From Blautia sp. MSJ-19 (lineage in GTDB: Bacteria; Bacillota; Clostridia; Lachnospirales; Lachnospiraceae), in assembly GCF_018918125.1 (NCBI RefSeq), contig NZ_JAHLQA010000044.1:1-64000 (forward strand): a stretch of DNA of 64,000 nucleotides. The letters run 5' to 3'. The notes below the pieces were generated by a model, which was not told the DNA's origin, did no database searches, and saw only the letters and a program-made list of their open reading frames with translations. Positions 54,179-63,162 of this stretch are shown piece by piece; within the stretch, counting starts at the first letter, position 1, and each line of letters starts with the position of its first letter. The position numbers were made by a program, and so were the translations under genes.

Positions 54179-54615
54179 TTTTTGCAAAAGAAAAAGAGCC
54201 CTTATGAGCTCTGAGTTTTTGGTGGTCTGGGTGGGAGTCTGCTTAGTATGTTAAACCGTGCAACCATTACACTTCACCATCGCATACTCCCAGACCAAAT
54301 ATTAATATATATTCTTTTCTCATCGAATCAAGTCCTTTCTTGCAAATATGTTTGACTGCATCATAAATCAATCCAGAAACTAGGCAATTCGACAATGCTC
54401 CCAATATTGGTTTGATGGTGTTTGGAATCGAACCAAATCCTGTTACTAATTATGTTATATTTATAGTATAACATAGTTTTAAAAATTGTCAATTTTCATA
54501 TTTTGTTATCATTCTGTTATCACAAACGGTTGTCAGGACACTCTCCCGGCAACCGTTTTTCTATACTGTTCGTTATTCTTTTCTACTCTTTTACATATTT
54601 TCGAGCAACAGAAAA
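54179..54615. other. Gene-free right flank of the element with hairpins
   Basis: No gene is seen. AGAGC/GCTCT (54195-54212) followed by GAGTTTTT ends the XRE gene. A long interrupted stem pairs TGGTCTGG..GGAGT (54223-54238) with ACTCCCAGACCA (54286-54297) around a 47-nt loop. A dyad ATGTTATA/TATAACAT lies at 54451-54475. Some of this may be the element terminus. Confidence 0.5.
54499..54525 (+). repeat. 27-bp direct repeat, right copy
   Basis: Matches 26983-27009 in the same orientation at 26 of 27 positions (TTTTGTTATCAT then CTGTTATCACAA). It lies about 170 bp from the end of tuf, as the left copy lies near the stranded tuf end. Confidence 0.65.
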
Positions 54616-54677
54616 ACCCGTAGAACCGAAGTTCTACGGGTATCTTACGTTTGGACACAACGTTATCTTGCGATAAC
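54616..54677 (-). terminator. Two-hairpin terminator of tuf
   Basis: A perfect 11-bp stem ACCCGTAGAAC/GTTCTACGGGT (54616-54641) has a UUCG loop in the minus-strand RNA and is followed by UUUU. A second hairpin GTTATC/GATAAC (54662-54677) precedes it. Both stems differ from those at 26739-26800 with compensating changes. Confidence 0.9.
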
Positions 54678-54697
54678 AAATCTATATTCAGATTGTA

Positions 54698-55891
54698 TTA
54701 CTCGATGATTGTAGCAACACGTCCTGATCCTACAGTACGTCCACCTTCACGGATAGCGAAAGTAAGACCCTGGCTCATAGCGATTGGGTGGATCAGTTCG
54801 ATTGTCATTTCGATGTTATCTCCAGGCATGCACATTTCTGTTCCTTCTGGAAGGTTGCAAACACCTGTTACGTCTGTTGTTCTGAAGTAGAACTGCGGAC
54901 GATAGTTGTTGAAGAATGGAGTATGACGTCCACCTTCATCTTTTGTCAGAACGTAAACCTGAGCTGTGAATTTTGTATGGCATGTAAGTGTTCCTGGTTT
55001 AGCAAGAACCTGTCCACGCTCGATTTCGTTTCTCTGAACACCACGAAGAAGAGCACCGATGTTATCACCAGCCTGAGCTTCGTCAAGAAGTTTACGGAAC
55101 ATTTCGATTCCTGTAACAACAACTTTACGTGTTTCTTCTTTGATACCAACGATTTCAACTTCTTCAGATACGTGAAGAACACCAGCTTCTACTCTACCAG
55201 TAGCAACTGTTCCACGTCCTGTGATGGAGAATACGTCCTCTACAGGCATTACGAACGGTTTGTCTGTGTCACGCTGTGGGTCCGGAATGTACTCATCAAC
55301 TGCGTTCATGAGTTCCATGATCTTGTCGCCCCATTCGCTGTTCGGATCTTCAAGAGCTTTAAGAGCGGATCCCTGGATAACCGGGATGTCATCTCCTGGG
55401 AAATCATACTCGGAAAGAAGTTCACGAATTTCCATCTCAACCAGTTCAAGAAGTTCATCATCGTCTACCATATCGCATTTGTTCATGAATACAACGATGT
55501 ATGGAACACCTACCTGACGGGAAAGAAGGATGTGCTCTTTTGTCTGAGCCATAACACCGTCTGTAGCAGCAACAACAAGGATAGCACCATCCATCTGAGC
55601 TGCACCTGTGATCATGTTCTTAACGTAGTCAGCATGTCCTGGGCAGTCAACGTGTGCATAGTGTCTATGCTCTGTTTCGTACTCAACGTGTGCTGTAGAG
55701 ATTGTGATACCACGCTCTCTTTCTTCTGGAGCTTTATCAATGTTCTCGAAATCTGTAGCGGAGTTTCCTTCTACTCTTTCAGCAAGAACTTTTGTGATAG
55801 CTGCTGTTAAAGTTGTTTTACCATGGTCAACGTGTCCGATGGTACCAATGTTACAATGCGGTTTTGTTCTCTCAAACTTAGCCTTTGCCAT
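54698..55891 (-). CDS. tuf: Elongation factor Tu
   Basis: 397 residues, full length. G1 [10 protein letters not shown]2 region RGITIS, G3 DCPGHADY, G4 NKCDMVDD and G5 GSALK are intact, followed by EF-Tu domains 2 and 3 ending [11 protein letters not shown]. It delivers aminoacyl-tRNA to the ribosome. Last gene of the str operon, with its own promoter and a terminator-like hairpin upstream. Its final 56 bp are duplicated at 26.8 kb. Confidence 0.98.
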   Translation of the reverse strand: MAKAKFERTKPHCNIGTIGHVDHGKTTLTAAITKVLAERVEGNSATDFENIDKAPEERERGITISTAHVEYETEHRHYAHVDCPGHADYVKNMITGAAQMDGAILVVAATDGVMAQTKEHILLSRQVGVPYIVVFMNKCDMVDDDELLELVEMEIRELLSEYDFPGDDIPVIQGSALKALEDPNSEWGDKIMELMNAVDEYIPDPQRDTDKPFVMPVEDVFSITGRGTVATGRVEAGVLHVSEEVEIVGIKEETRKVVVTGIEMFRKLLDEAQAGDNIGALLRGVQRNEIERGQVLAKPGTLTCHTKFTAQVYVLTKDEGGRHTPFFNNYRPQFYFRTTDVTGVCNLPEGTEMCMPGDNIEMTIELIHPIAMSQGLTFAIREGGRTVGSGRVATIIE

Positions 55892-55908
55892 TTTAAAATG
55901 TCCTCCTT

Positions 55909-55937
55909 AAAAAACTATGCTCTCTCTTTCAGAGCAT
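55909..55937 (-). terminator. Terminator-like hairpin between fusA and tuf
   Basis: In the minus-strand RNA, ATGCTCT (55931-55937) pairs with AGAGCAT (55917-55923) and is followed by U6, immediately before the AAGGAGG of tuf. It lies downstream of the tuf promoter, so it may attenuate tuf rather than simply end fusA. Confidence 0.65.
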
Positions 55938-55957
55938 TTTATCAGTTTTTGACTTGC

Positions 55958-55994
55958 TATCCTTGATTATATTGCAAATCAAGGATATTTGCAA
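55958..55994 (-). promoter_or_regulatory. Internal tuf promoter overlapped by a perfect inverted repeat
   Basis: On the minus strand, TTGCAA (55989-55994) and TATAAT (55966-55971) are spaced 17 bp. A perfect 10-bp inverted repeat TATCCTTGAT/ATCAAGGATA (55958-55967, 55978-55987) covers the -10 and spacer. It would give tuf expression independent of the rest of the str operon and may be an operator or an RNA hairpin in the fusA readthrough transcript. Confidence 0.7.
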
Positions 55995-56008
55995 GCTTTT
56001 TTATATCA

Positions 56009-58132
56009 TCAGTCTTTCTTAGAAAGAATCTTTTCCTGAACGGACTTCGGAACCTGTTCATATTTCTCGAAGAACATGGAGTAGTTACCACGTCCCTGAG
56101 TTCTGGAACGAAGATCTGTTGCGTATCCGAACATTTCAGAAAGCGGAACGAATCCACGGATCATCTTACCTCCGCCGATATCATCCATACCTTCGATACG
56201 ACCACGACGGGAGTTGATATCACCGATAACATCACCCATGTAATCTTCCGGAGTAGTAACTTCGACTCTCATGATAGGTTCAAGAAGAATCGGAGATGCT
56301 TTCTGCATAGCATCCTTGAATGCAAGGGAACCTGCAATGTGGAATGCCATTTCAGAGGAATCGACTTCATGATAAGAACCGTCATATACGTTTGCATGAA
56401 CGCCGACTACCGGGAATCCACCCAGAATACCAGCTTTCATAGCTTCCTCGATACCTTCACCAACAGCCGGGATGTATTCCTTCGGAATAGCACCACCAAC
56501 AACTGTGGATTCGAACTTGTACAGTTCTTCTCCGTTGGCATCCATAGGCTCGAATTTAACTTTACAGTGACCATACTGTCCACGACCACCAGACTGTTTA
56601 GCATATTTGCTGTCGATGTCTACTGGTTTAGTAATAGTCTCTTTGTATGCAACCTGAGGAGCACCTACGTTAGCCTCTACTTTGAATTCACGAAGCAGAC
56701 GGTCAACGATGATTTCCAGATGCAGCTCACCCATACCAGCGATGATTGTCTGACCTGTTTCCTGATTTGTATGTGCACGGAATGTCGGGTCTTCTTCTGC
56801 CAGTTTTGCAAGAGCTTCACCAAGTTTACCCTGGCCGGCTTTTGTCTTAGGCTCGATTGCAAGTTCGATAACCGGTTCCGGGAATTCCATGGACTCAAGG
56901 ATTACCGGATGCTGGTCATCACAGATTGTATCACCAGTTGTGGTGAATTTGAAACCGATTGCTGCTGCGATATCTCCAGAGTATACTTTGTCCAGTTCCA
57001 TACGTTTGTTAGCGTGCATCTGAAGGATACGGCCAACACGTTCTTTCTTGTCCTTAGTAGCATTGAGTACATAAGAACCAGAATTCATAGTACCGGAGTA
57101 TACACGGAAGTATGCCAGCTTACCAACAAATGGGTCTGTCATAATCTTGAATGCCAGAGCGGAGAATGGTTCTTCATCAGAAGAATGTCTCACGATCGGG
57201 TTGCCATCCATGTCAACACCCTCGATTGGAGGAATGTCTGTTGGAGCAGGCATAAATTCAATGATCGCATCCAGAAGTTTCTGAACACCCTTGTTTCTGT
57301 ATGCAGTACCGCAGCATACCGGTACAGCTGTACATTCGCAAGTAGCTTTACGAAGAACGGCTTTCATTCTTTCAACGGTCGGTTCTTCACCTTCCAGATA
57401 TTCCATCATTAAATCATCATCGAGTTCGCAGATTTTCTCTACGAGTTCTGTATGATAAAGTTCTGCTTCTTCCTGCATATCTTCCGGAATATCTGTGATG
57501 GAAATGTCTTCACCTTTCTCATCGTTGTAGATATAAGCCTGCATTTCGAAAAGGTCGATGATTCCTTTGAATTCATCTTCTTTTCCGATTGGAAGCTGTA
57601 AGCAGATTGCGTTTTTACCAAGACGAGTCTTGATCTGATCTACAGCATTGTAGAAGTTTGCACCGAGGATATCCATCTTGTTGATGAATGCCATACGCGG
57701 TACATTGTAAGTGTCAGCCTGACGCCAAACGTTTTCAGACTGAGGTTCTACACCACCTTTTGCACAGAAGACGCCGACAGCGCCGTCAAGTACACGGAGT
57801 GAACGCTCAACCTCTACGGTGAAGTCTACGTGTCCTGGAGTATCAATGATGTTGATACGGTGTTCCAGAGCACCTGGTTTAGTCTTGCAGTGATCCTGCA
57901 GAGTCCAGTGACATGTTGTAGCAGCGGAAGTAATTGTGATACCTCTCTCCTGCTCCTGCTCCATCCAGTCCATTGTTGCGGTACCTTCATGAGTATCACC
58001 GATTTTATAGTTGACACCTGTATAATAAAGGATACGTTCTGTAAGAGTTGTCTTACCTGCATCGATATGAGCCATGATACCAATGTTTCTGGTACGCTCA
58101 AGCGGGTATTCTCTACCTTCTTTTCCAGCCAA
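56009..58132 (-). CDS. fusA: Elongation factor G
   Basis: 707 residues. G1 [10 protein letters not shown]3 DTPGHVDF, G4 NKMDILGAN are intact, followed by domains II-V ([53 protein letters not shown]). It catalyses ribosomal translocation and, with RRF, recycling. It lies 17 bases after rpsG in the str operon. ORFs on the opposite strand across this gene are shadows. Confidence 0.98.
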   Translation of the reverse strand: MAGKEGREYPLERTRNIGIMAHIDAGKTTLTERILYYTGVNYKIGDTHEGTATMDWMEQEQERGITITSAATTCHWTLQDHCKTKPGALEHRINIIDTPGHVDFTVEVERSLRVLDGAVGVFCAKGGVEPQSENVWRQADTYNVPRMAFINKMDILGANFYNAVDQIKTRLGKNAICLQLPIGKEDEFKGIIDLFEMQAYIYNDEKGEDISITDIPEDMQEEAELYHTELVEKICELDDDLMMEYLEGEEPTVERMKAVLRKATCECTAVPVCCGTAYRNKGVQKLLDAIIEFMPAPTDIPPIEGVDMDGNPIVRHSSDEEPFSALAFKIMTDPFVGKLAYFRVYSGTMNSGSYVLNATKDKKERVGRILQMHANKRMELDKVYSGDIAAAIGFKFTTTGDTICDDQHPVILESMEFPEPVIELAIEPKTKAGQGKLGEALAKLAEEDPTFRAHTNQETGQTIIAGMGELHLEIIVDRLLREFKVEANVGAPQVAYKETITKPVDIDSKYAKQSGGRGQYGHCKVKFEPMDANGEELYKFESTVVGGAIPKEYIPAVGEGIEEAMKAGILGGFPVVGVHANVYDGSYHEVDSSEMAFHIAGSLAFKDAMQKASPILLEPIMRVEVTTPEDYMGDVIGDINSRRGRIEGMDDIGGGKMIRGFVPLSEMFGYATDLRSRTQGRGNYSMFFEKYEQVPKSVQEKILSKKD

Positions 58133-58149
58133 TTGGATTTCCTCCTTGA

Positions 58150-58698
<549 letters not shown>

Positions 58699-58870
58699 CT
58701 ATATTTAACCCGCAACCGACAGGGTATATGGAATACCGTACAATATTTATAGCTATAAGTGAATCTTCGATTGATTGCTTATTTTCTATTTTGTCTCCCA
58801 TTCAGACGGGAACCTTCTTAAACGCTTCGCATTCAAGAAGTAGCGTAAATTTTACTTTAGTAAAATTTAC

Positions 58871-59287
58871 TTATTTCTTTTTAGGTCTCTTAGCACCATA
58901 TTTGGAGCGGGCCTGTTTTCTGTTTGCTACACCTGCAGTATCCAGTGTACCTCTGATGATGTGGTATCTGGTACCAGGTAAGTCCTTAACACGTCCACCA
59001 CGGATAAGAACTACGCTATGCTCCTGAAGGTTGTGACCTTCTCCTGGGATATAGCTTGTTACTTCGATTCCGTTGGAAAGACGAACTCTGGCGATCTTTC
59101 TAAGAGCTGAGTTAGGTTTTTTAGGTGTTGCAGTTTTAACTGCTGTACAAACTCCACGTTTCTGTGGTGCAGACTGTTCAACAGCTTTCTTTCTTAAAGA
59201 GTTGAATGTTTTCTGCAGAGCCGGTGCTGTAGATTTCTTTACAGCTGTCTGACGTCCTTTTCTTACTAACTGGTTGAATGTTGGCAT
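58871..59287 (-). CDS. rpsL: Ribosomal protein uS12
   Basis: 138 residues: [31 protein letters not shown] (with the Lys of the streptomycin site in TPKKPNSA), [28 protein letters not shown]. Lysine at the classic resistance position implies a streptomycin-sensitive type. First gene of the str operon, with GGGAGG six bases before the ATG. Confidence 0.98.
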   Translation of the reverse strand: MPTFNQLVRKGRQTAVKKSTAPALQKTFNSLRKKAVEQSAPQKRGVCTAVKTATPKKPNSALRKIARVRLSNGIEVTSYIPGEGHNLQEHSVVLIRGGRVKDLPGTRYHIIRGTLDTAGVANRKQARSKYGAKRPKKK

Positions 59288-59401
59288 TCCATTTCACCTC
59301 CCGATTATTTTCTCCATGGTTTGCCATGGGGTAGCGCGGTTGCTATTGTCAAATTATTATATTGCGCACAAAAAAACAGCGTTCCTGTTGCACGCTTGCT
59401 C

Positions 59402-59430
59402 ATTATATCCCGTAAAAATGCGGCTGTCAA
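59402..59430 (-). promoter_or_regulatory. Consensus sigma-A promoter of the str operon
   Basis: TTGACA (59425-59430) and TATAAT (59402-59407) with a 17-bp spacer match consensus fully on the minus strand. The ~110-nt leader contains AGCGT/ACGCT followed by U7 (about 59365-59395), a weak terminator-like element, and CCATGG/CCATGG near 59311-59326. Confidence 0.88.
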
Positions 59431-59561
59431 GGCATTTTACAGGATTTTTTCGTTATTTTACGATTTCCTGATTATTGCTTTTTGTCATAGCTCTGATTAT
59501 AATATAAAAAAGCAATTTTTACTTTTTCCTTTTACCACTATAATATAAGAAAGGATTTTTT

Positions 59562-59894
59562 ATGAAAAACAAAATGAACCCGGCTGCCGTTCTGCTCATC
59601 ATCACTGGAATCGTGTTTATCTCCGGCATCTTTGTTATCGGAAACCGTACCAGACAACAGATTCAGGCAACCACCCAGAGTCTCAGCACATTTTCTGATC
59701 AGGTCAAAATGAAGCAACAGGAGATCATTGATTCACAAAGTGCTTTTTCAGATGCTATCCAAAAGAAAAAGGAGCTCATTACCTACCAGAAACAGAAATC
59801 GGCTCCTTCCCAGACTTCCGTGCAGGAGCACCGCGAAGTTCCGGACATTACACAGGAACCAAAAACTTCTGTATTCAGTCAGGATCACAATTAA
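59562..59894 (+). CDS. Small single-pass membrane protein with coiled coil
   Basis: 110 residues. One N-terminal membrane helix (AAVLLIITGIVFISGIFVIG, about 8-28) precedes a short coiled coil (about 30-75) and a polar tail. I do not recognise a family. A TATAAT with AAAGGA before the ATG supports expression. It is 25 bases upstream of the beta-lactamase-fold gene, has the same leader style (AGAAAGGATTTTTT), and is probably co-transcribed. A partner or scaffold role is only inferred. Confidence 0.65.
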   Translation: MKNKMNPAAVLLIITGIVFISGIFVIGNRTRQQIQATTQSLSTFSDQVKMKQQEIIDSQSAFSDAIQKKKELITYQKQKSAPSQTSVQEHREVPDITQEPKTSVFSQDHN

Positions 59895-59919
59895 TAATTA
59901 ATTATAGAAAGGATTTTTT

Positions 59920-60993
59920 ATGGGACATAACAAACAAAAAAAACCTGTTTTTCTTTATTGTATCATCGTTTTTCTTGCACTTGTCATCCTGGGTCTTGGA
60001 GCTCTCACACTTTATTCCCTTCAGGATCTGACTGAACTGCGAACAAAAATTGCAGATCTGCAGGACACCGTACAGGAAATCACAGACAGTTCTGCAGAAC
60101 TTATCAACCAGGCAAAAGAACTTGCCTCTCTGGAGGATGAACAGCAAAGCTCTGCTACAGATTCTGTTGATTCTCAGAACGATTCTTCATCTACAGGCGT
60201 TCAAGAAGAAGGAACGCTCTCTCCTTCACACTCCTCAGACAGTTCCACTGATGAAAGTCTTGAAAATCTGCTTTCCCAGATTAAGCCACTCCTTCCTCAA
60301 AATAATGGAACCTGGTCTGTTTACGTATGTAACCTCATGAAAAAAACAGAGGGCAGCATTAATGTTCAACCAATGCAGGCTGCCAGCCTGATCAAACTTT
60401 TTATCATGGGAACTGTTTACGAAAACTATGATGCACTTTGCGGCGCCTATGATACTGATACTATAAACAATTACCTGAATTCCATGATCACTGTCAGTGA
60501 TAATGATGCTGCCAATTCTCTTGTCAATATGCTTGGTGGTGGAGACGATGCTGCTGGCATGAATGCAGTCAATTCTTTCTGCGCTGCACACGGCTATACC
60601 AGTACCTCCATGGGAAGACTGCTTCTTCAGAGCAATGATAACGGCGATAATTATACATCTGTAGAAGATTGTGGACATTTTTTAAAAGAAATCTACCAGA
60701 GTAATGCCGTCACAGCTTCCTCCACTCTTTTACATACTGATGCCATGTATGCTCTGCTCAAGATGCAGGAACGAAGAAATAAAATTCCTGCCAATCTGCC
60801 TGATGGTGTCAAAGTTGCCAATAAGACAGGAGAACTGGAGGATGTTGAGAATGATGCGGGAATCATTTTTAACACAGCCAAAAATATTGACCTTGTTGTC
60901 TGCTTCATGTCACAAGACCTCAGCGATTCCAGCGAAGCACAGGCCGTGATTGCTCAGGATTCGCGCCTGATCTATGGATATTATAACGAATAA
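59920..60993 (+). CDS. Membrane-anchored class A beta-lactamase-fold serine hydrolase
   Basis: 357 residues. Signal anchor (about 10-32), coiled coil (about 38-65), Ser/Glu/Asp-rich linker, then a class A beta-lactamase-like domain from about 105. Catalytic motifs are SxxK in ASLIKLF, SDN in TVSDNDAAN and KTG in VANKTGELE. No clear omega-loop ExxxN is seen, so efficient beta-lactam hydrolysis is doubtful. A cell-wall peptidase or penicillin-binding role is equally possible. Followed by a strong terminator. Confidence 0.85.
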   Translation: MGHNKQKKPVFLYCIIVFLALVILGLGALTLYSLQDLTELRTKIADLQDTVQEITDSSAELINQAKELASLEDEQQSSATDSVDSQNDSSSTGVQEEGTLSPSHSSDSSTDESLENLLSQIKPLLPQNNGTWSVYVCNLMKKTEGSINVQPMQAASLIKLFIMGTVYENYDALCGAYDTDTINNYLNSMITVSDNDAANSLVNMLGGGDDAAGMNAVNSFCAAHGYTSTSMGRLLLQSNDNGDNYTSVEDCGHFLKEIYQSNAVTASSTLLHTDAMYALLKMQERRNKIPANLPDGVKVANKTGELEDVENDAGIIFNTAKNIDLVVCFMSQDLSDSSEAQAVIAQDSRLIYGYYNE

Positions 60994-61006
60994 AACTTTT
61001 ATAGAA

Positions 61007-61038
61007 AACACCCTGTCATTCCGATCCGACAGGGTGTT
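61007..61038. terminator. Terminator after the serine hydrolase
   Basis: AACACCCTGTC (61007-61017) pairs perfectly with GACAGGGTGTT (61028-61038), followed by CTTTT on the plus strand and AT-rich sequence on the other side. It separates convergent genes. Confidence 0.85.
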
Positions 61039-61069
61039 CTTTTGCTCTAAATTATCTTTTCTTATCTTA

Positions 61070-62299
61070 TTATTCTTCCTGCTTATCTTCTTCATAAGAC
61101 ATCTCCCAGATATCCGCAAACACGGCCAAGGGACAGTCTGTCAGAAGACACATCAGCAAAAAGCATTCGTATGGATTCACTATATAAATCTCACTCATTC
61201 CACACTTCTTAAGGATTTCCTGGATTTCTTCAAGGAAATGATGATAACGATTATATGGATCATCGTCCTGCATTTCCTGCGATATAATAAAAAATTCCAA
61301 TGTAATCAGATCAAACCGCTCTACTGGAAATTTATGATTCATAATACTGTTGATTCTCTGTCTGCTGAATCGCTTCTGGCTGAAATGCTTCGCCAAAATG
61401 GAGGCAGACATTTTTTTGAGATTTCCCATCTTGTTGACAGGAATTCCACTGCAGATGACTTTTTCCACATCAGAATCCGTAATATCCGAAATATTCCACA
61501 CCTTATTTCGTGACTTTTCTACCTCATCACCCTGATACATTCTGGCAATAATCTCTTTTGCATGGGTGAGCAGCTTTACAAACTCCTGATAAGCCTGGCT
61601 CTTTTCTGACATTGGATCGTCCGCTCCAACCTTTACGTATGCCAGATAACGAAGTAATTTTTCTTCCGAATCCAGACAGACCTTGCCACTGTAAACCTGT
61701 GGCGCATCTGTATAACTTTCATCTGGTTCCAGGTCTTCATATTTTTTCTTAAGTTCTTCTGCTTTGTGAAAACCAAACTGCTGTGAATAGCAATACCAGT
61801 AGATTACCTCATCCGGGTTATGAAAATCAAAATCCTGTTCTCGCAGCACTCTCGTCAAAAAATCCGATACATCTTCCGCACTCATCCTCAGACCAAATCC
61901 AAGTAAAAAAACAGTCTCTCTTTTCACAGAAGCCTGCGTCAACCAGTTGTTTACCAGTGAAGTCAGTTTCGTAGAAGTCGGATTCATTGACTTCGGTGTA
62001 CAGGTTTCATGAAATGACTCAATAACGATATCTCTGTAAATATCCTGCGTCACTTCATTATAAGGTTCCTCCAGGCCCGCCCGCTCGTAAATATATCGTT
62101 TCAGATGATCTCCAAAGGAAACCAGTTCCATTTCTTTATAAAGATAATGAAAAATAACATCTGCATCTTCATCTTCAAATCCATCCAGACTGACTACCTG
62201 GCGAAATCTCTGTGCTGCTTTTCTGGTAAATTCAAAATCCTTTACAGAGTCAAAGGCAACTGTCTGTTCAAAATCCAGATCCTGCATTCGATTTTTCAT
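61070..62299 (-). CDS. Unrecognised 409-residue protein linked to PP2C
   Basis: A soluble, largely helical, acidic protein. The N-terminus (DLDFEQTVAFDSVKDFEFTRKAAQRFRQVVS) contains a Thr in an acidic setting (QTVAFD) that recalls phospho-threonine sites read by FHA domains, but this is speculation. Features include GFGLRMSAEDVSDFLTRVLREQDFDFHNPDEVIYWYCY and a repeated Tyr/Phe-rich helical pattern. It starts 17 bases after the PP2C stop, so they share an operon. No catalytic motif recognised. Confidence 0.6.
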   Translation of the reverse strand: MKNRMQDLDFEQTVAFDSVKDFEFTRKAAQRFRQVVSLDGFEDEDADVIFHYLYKEMELVSFGDHLKRYIYERAGLEEPYNEVTQDIYRDIVIESFHETCTPKSMNPTSTKLTSLVNNWLTQASVKRETVFLLGFGLRMSAEDVSDFLTRVLREQDFDFHNPDEVIYWYCYSQQFGFHKAEELKKKYEDLEPDESYTDAPQVYSGKVCLDSEEKLLRYLAYVKVGADDPMSEKSQAYQEFVKLLTHAKEIIARMYQGDEVEKSRNKVWNISDITDSDVEKVICSGIPVNKMGNLKKMSASILAKHFSQKRFSRQRINSIMNHKFPVERFDLITLEFFIISQEMQDDDPYNRYHHFLEEIQEILKKCGMSEIYIVNPYECFLLMCLLTDCPLAVFADIWEMSYEEDKQEE

Positions 62300-62316
62300 G
62301 TCGCATCACCCTCATC

Positions 62317-63123
62317 CTATTTATAGAATCTGCTTAACAAACGCTGAAATCTCGTTTTTTCCTGTTCCATGATCTCACATAAAATTACTGTGATATTATC
62401 TCTTCCGCCCTTTTTCAAAGCACGTTCAACCAATACCTCTGTTGTTTCTTCCACCGGAATCTCCCGACTCAGAATATCTGCAATCTCTCCATCTGAAAGC
62501 ATATCTGTAATCCCGTCCGAACAAAGCAGAAAACGGTCTCCAACCTTAATATCCTGTTCACTGACCGACGGTTCCAGTTTCAGATTTTCTTCTTCCATGC
62601 CCAGATACTGTGTCAGAGGAGCTTTTCCAAACAGACTTCTTCCAAGAACATGATCTTCTGATATCTGGCAAAACTTTTCACCGTCAGATCTATAGATCCT
62701 GCTGTCTCCCAGATTACAGCTATATACCCTCTCTTCATCAAAAGCAAGTAATGCCGCTGTCGTTCCCATACTGTAAATTTTGTGTTCTGCTCCATAAGCA
62801 CAGATTGTCTGATTCATATTCTCACAAAGCCTGTCCAAAAATATTTCCGGTTCTGTCCGAAGCCTGTACTTTTCAGCTTCGTAATATCGACCGCAGGACT
62901 CCGCAGCAAGAAAAGCAGCCATTTCTCCGCAGCTTTCCCCACCCATTCCATCAAAGACAGCCAGAAGAGGCAGTTCCGACTGTCGGATACGTCCACTGTG
63001 AATATGGCTCATTCCCTGATTCTGTGCTGCAAGCTGTTCTCCGCAGCACCAGAAATTGTCTTCATTATTATTTCGGATCTTTCCTATATGACATGTATAC
63101 GCATATTCAATCTGATAAGCCAT
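62317..63123 (-). CDS. PP2C-type serine/threonine protein phosphatase
   Basis: 268 residues with metal-binding motifs in order: GKIRNNNEDNFW, LAVFDGMGGESCGEMAA, NLGDSRIYR, LLCSDGITDMLSDGEI and GGRDNITVIL. All acidic metal ligands are present. The C-terminal ~20 residues are basic. It dephosphorylates Ser/Thr proteins, usually opposite a PknB-like kinase, but no kinase is in the window; it may lie to the right. It is in an operon between two proteins of unknown function. Confidence 0.92.
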   Translation of the reverse strand: MAYQIEYAYTCHIGKIRNNNEDNFWCCGEQLAAQNQGMSHIHSGRIRQSELPLLAVFDGMGGESCGEMAAFLAAESCGRYYEAEKYRLRTEPEIFLDRLCENMNQTICAYGAEHKIYSMGTTAALLAFDEERVYSCNLGDSRIYRSDGEKFCQISEDHVLGRSLFGKAPLTQYLGMEEENLKLEPSVSEQDIKVGDRFLLCSDGITDMLSDGEIADILSREIPVEETTEVLVERALKKGGRDNITVILCEIMEQEKTRFQRLLSRFYK

Positions 63124-63162
63124 ATTCCGTCCTTTCCTATGATGCTGAATTCCCTGTATTTC

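Larger units (their letters stand above)
47461..54525. mobile_element. Integrative mobilizable element (MobV / VapE / tyrosine integrase)
   Basis: Gene order on the minus strand is int and excisionase-like gene, two tiny genes, CHC2 primase, VapE helicase-like protein, DUF5348, oriT-like hairpins, MobV relaxase and TnpV, with a divergent XRE repressor at the right end. There are no conjugation (type IV secretion) genes, so transfer would need a helper. Left border is not seen; the right border probably lies between the XRE gene and tuf. The MATE/MarR pair and the broken recombinase on the left may be part of it or of an older element. Confidence 0.75.

Noticed and set aside
54421-54437. tRNA T-arm-like sequence (TTTGG, loop TTCGATT, CCAAA on the minus strand)
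   Set aside because: No matching acceptor 5' strand, D-arm or anticodon arm is found at the right distance. It is not a tRNA gene; a tRNA 3' attachment fragment cannot be excluded but is unsupported.
54788-55810. Long plus-strand ORF (340 codons) antisense to tuf
   Set aside because: It mirrors the strong codon bias of tuf, with a Ser/Cys/Phe-rich unlikely composition. The same applies to the 357-codon frame antisense to fusA (56339-57412).
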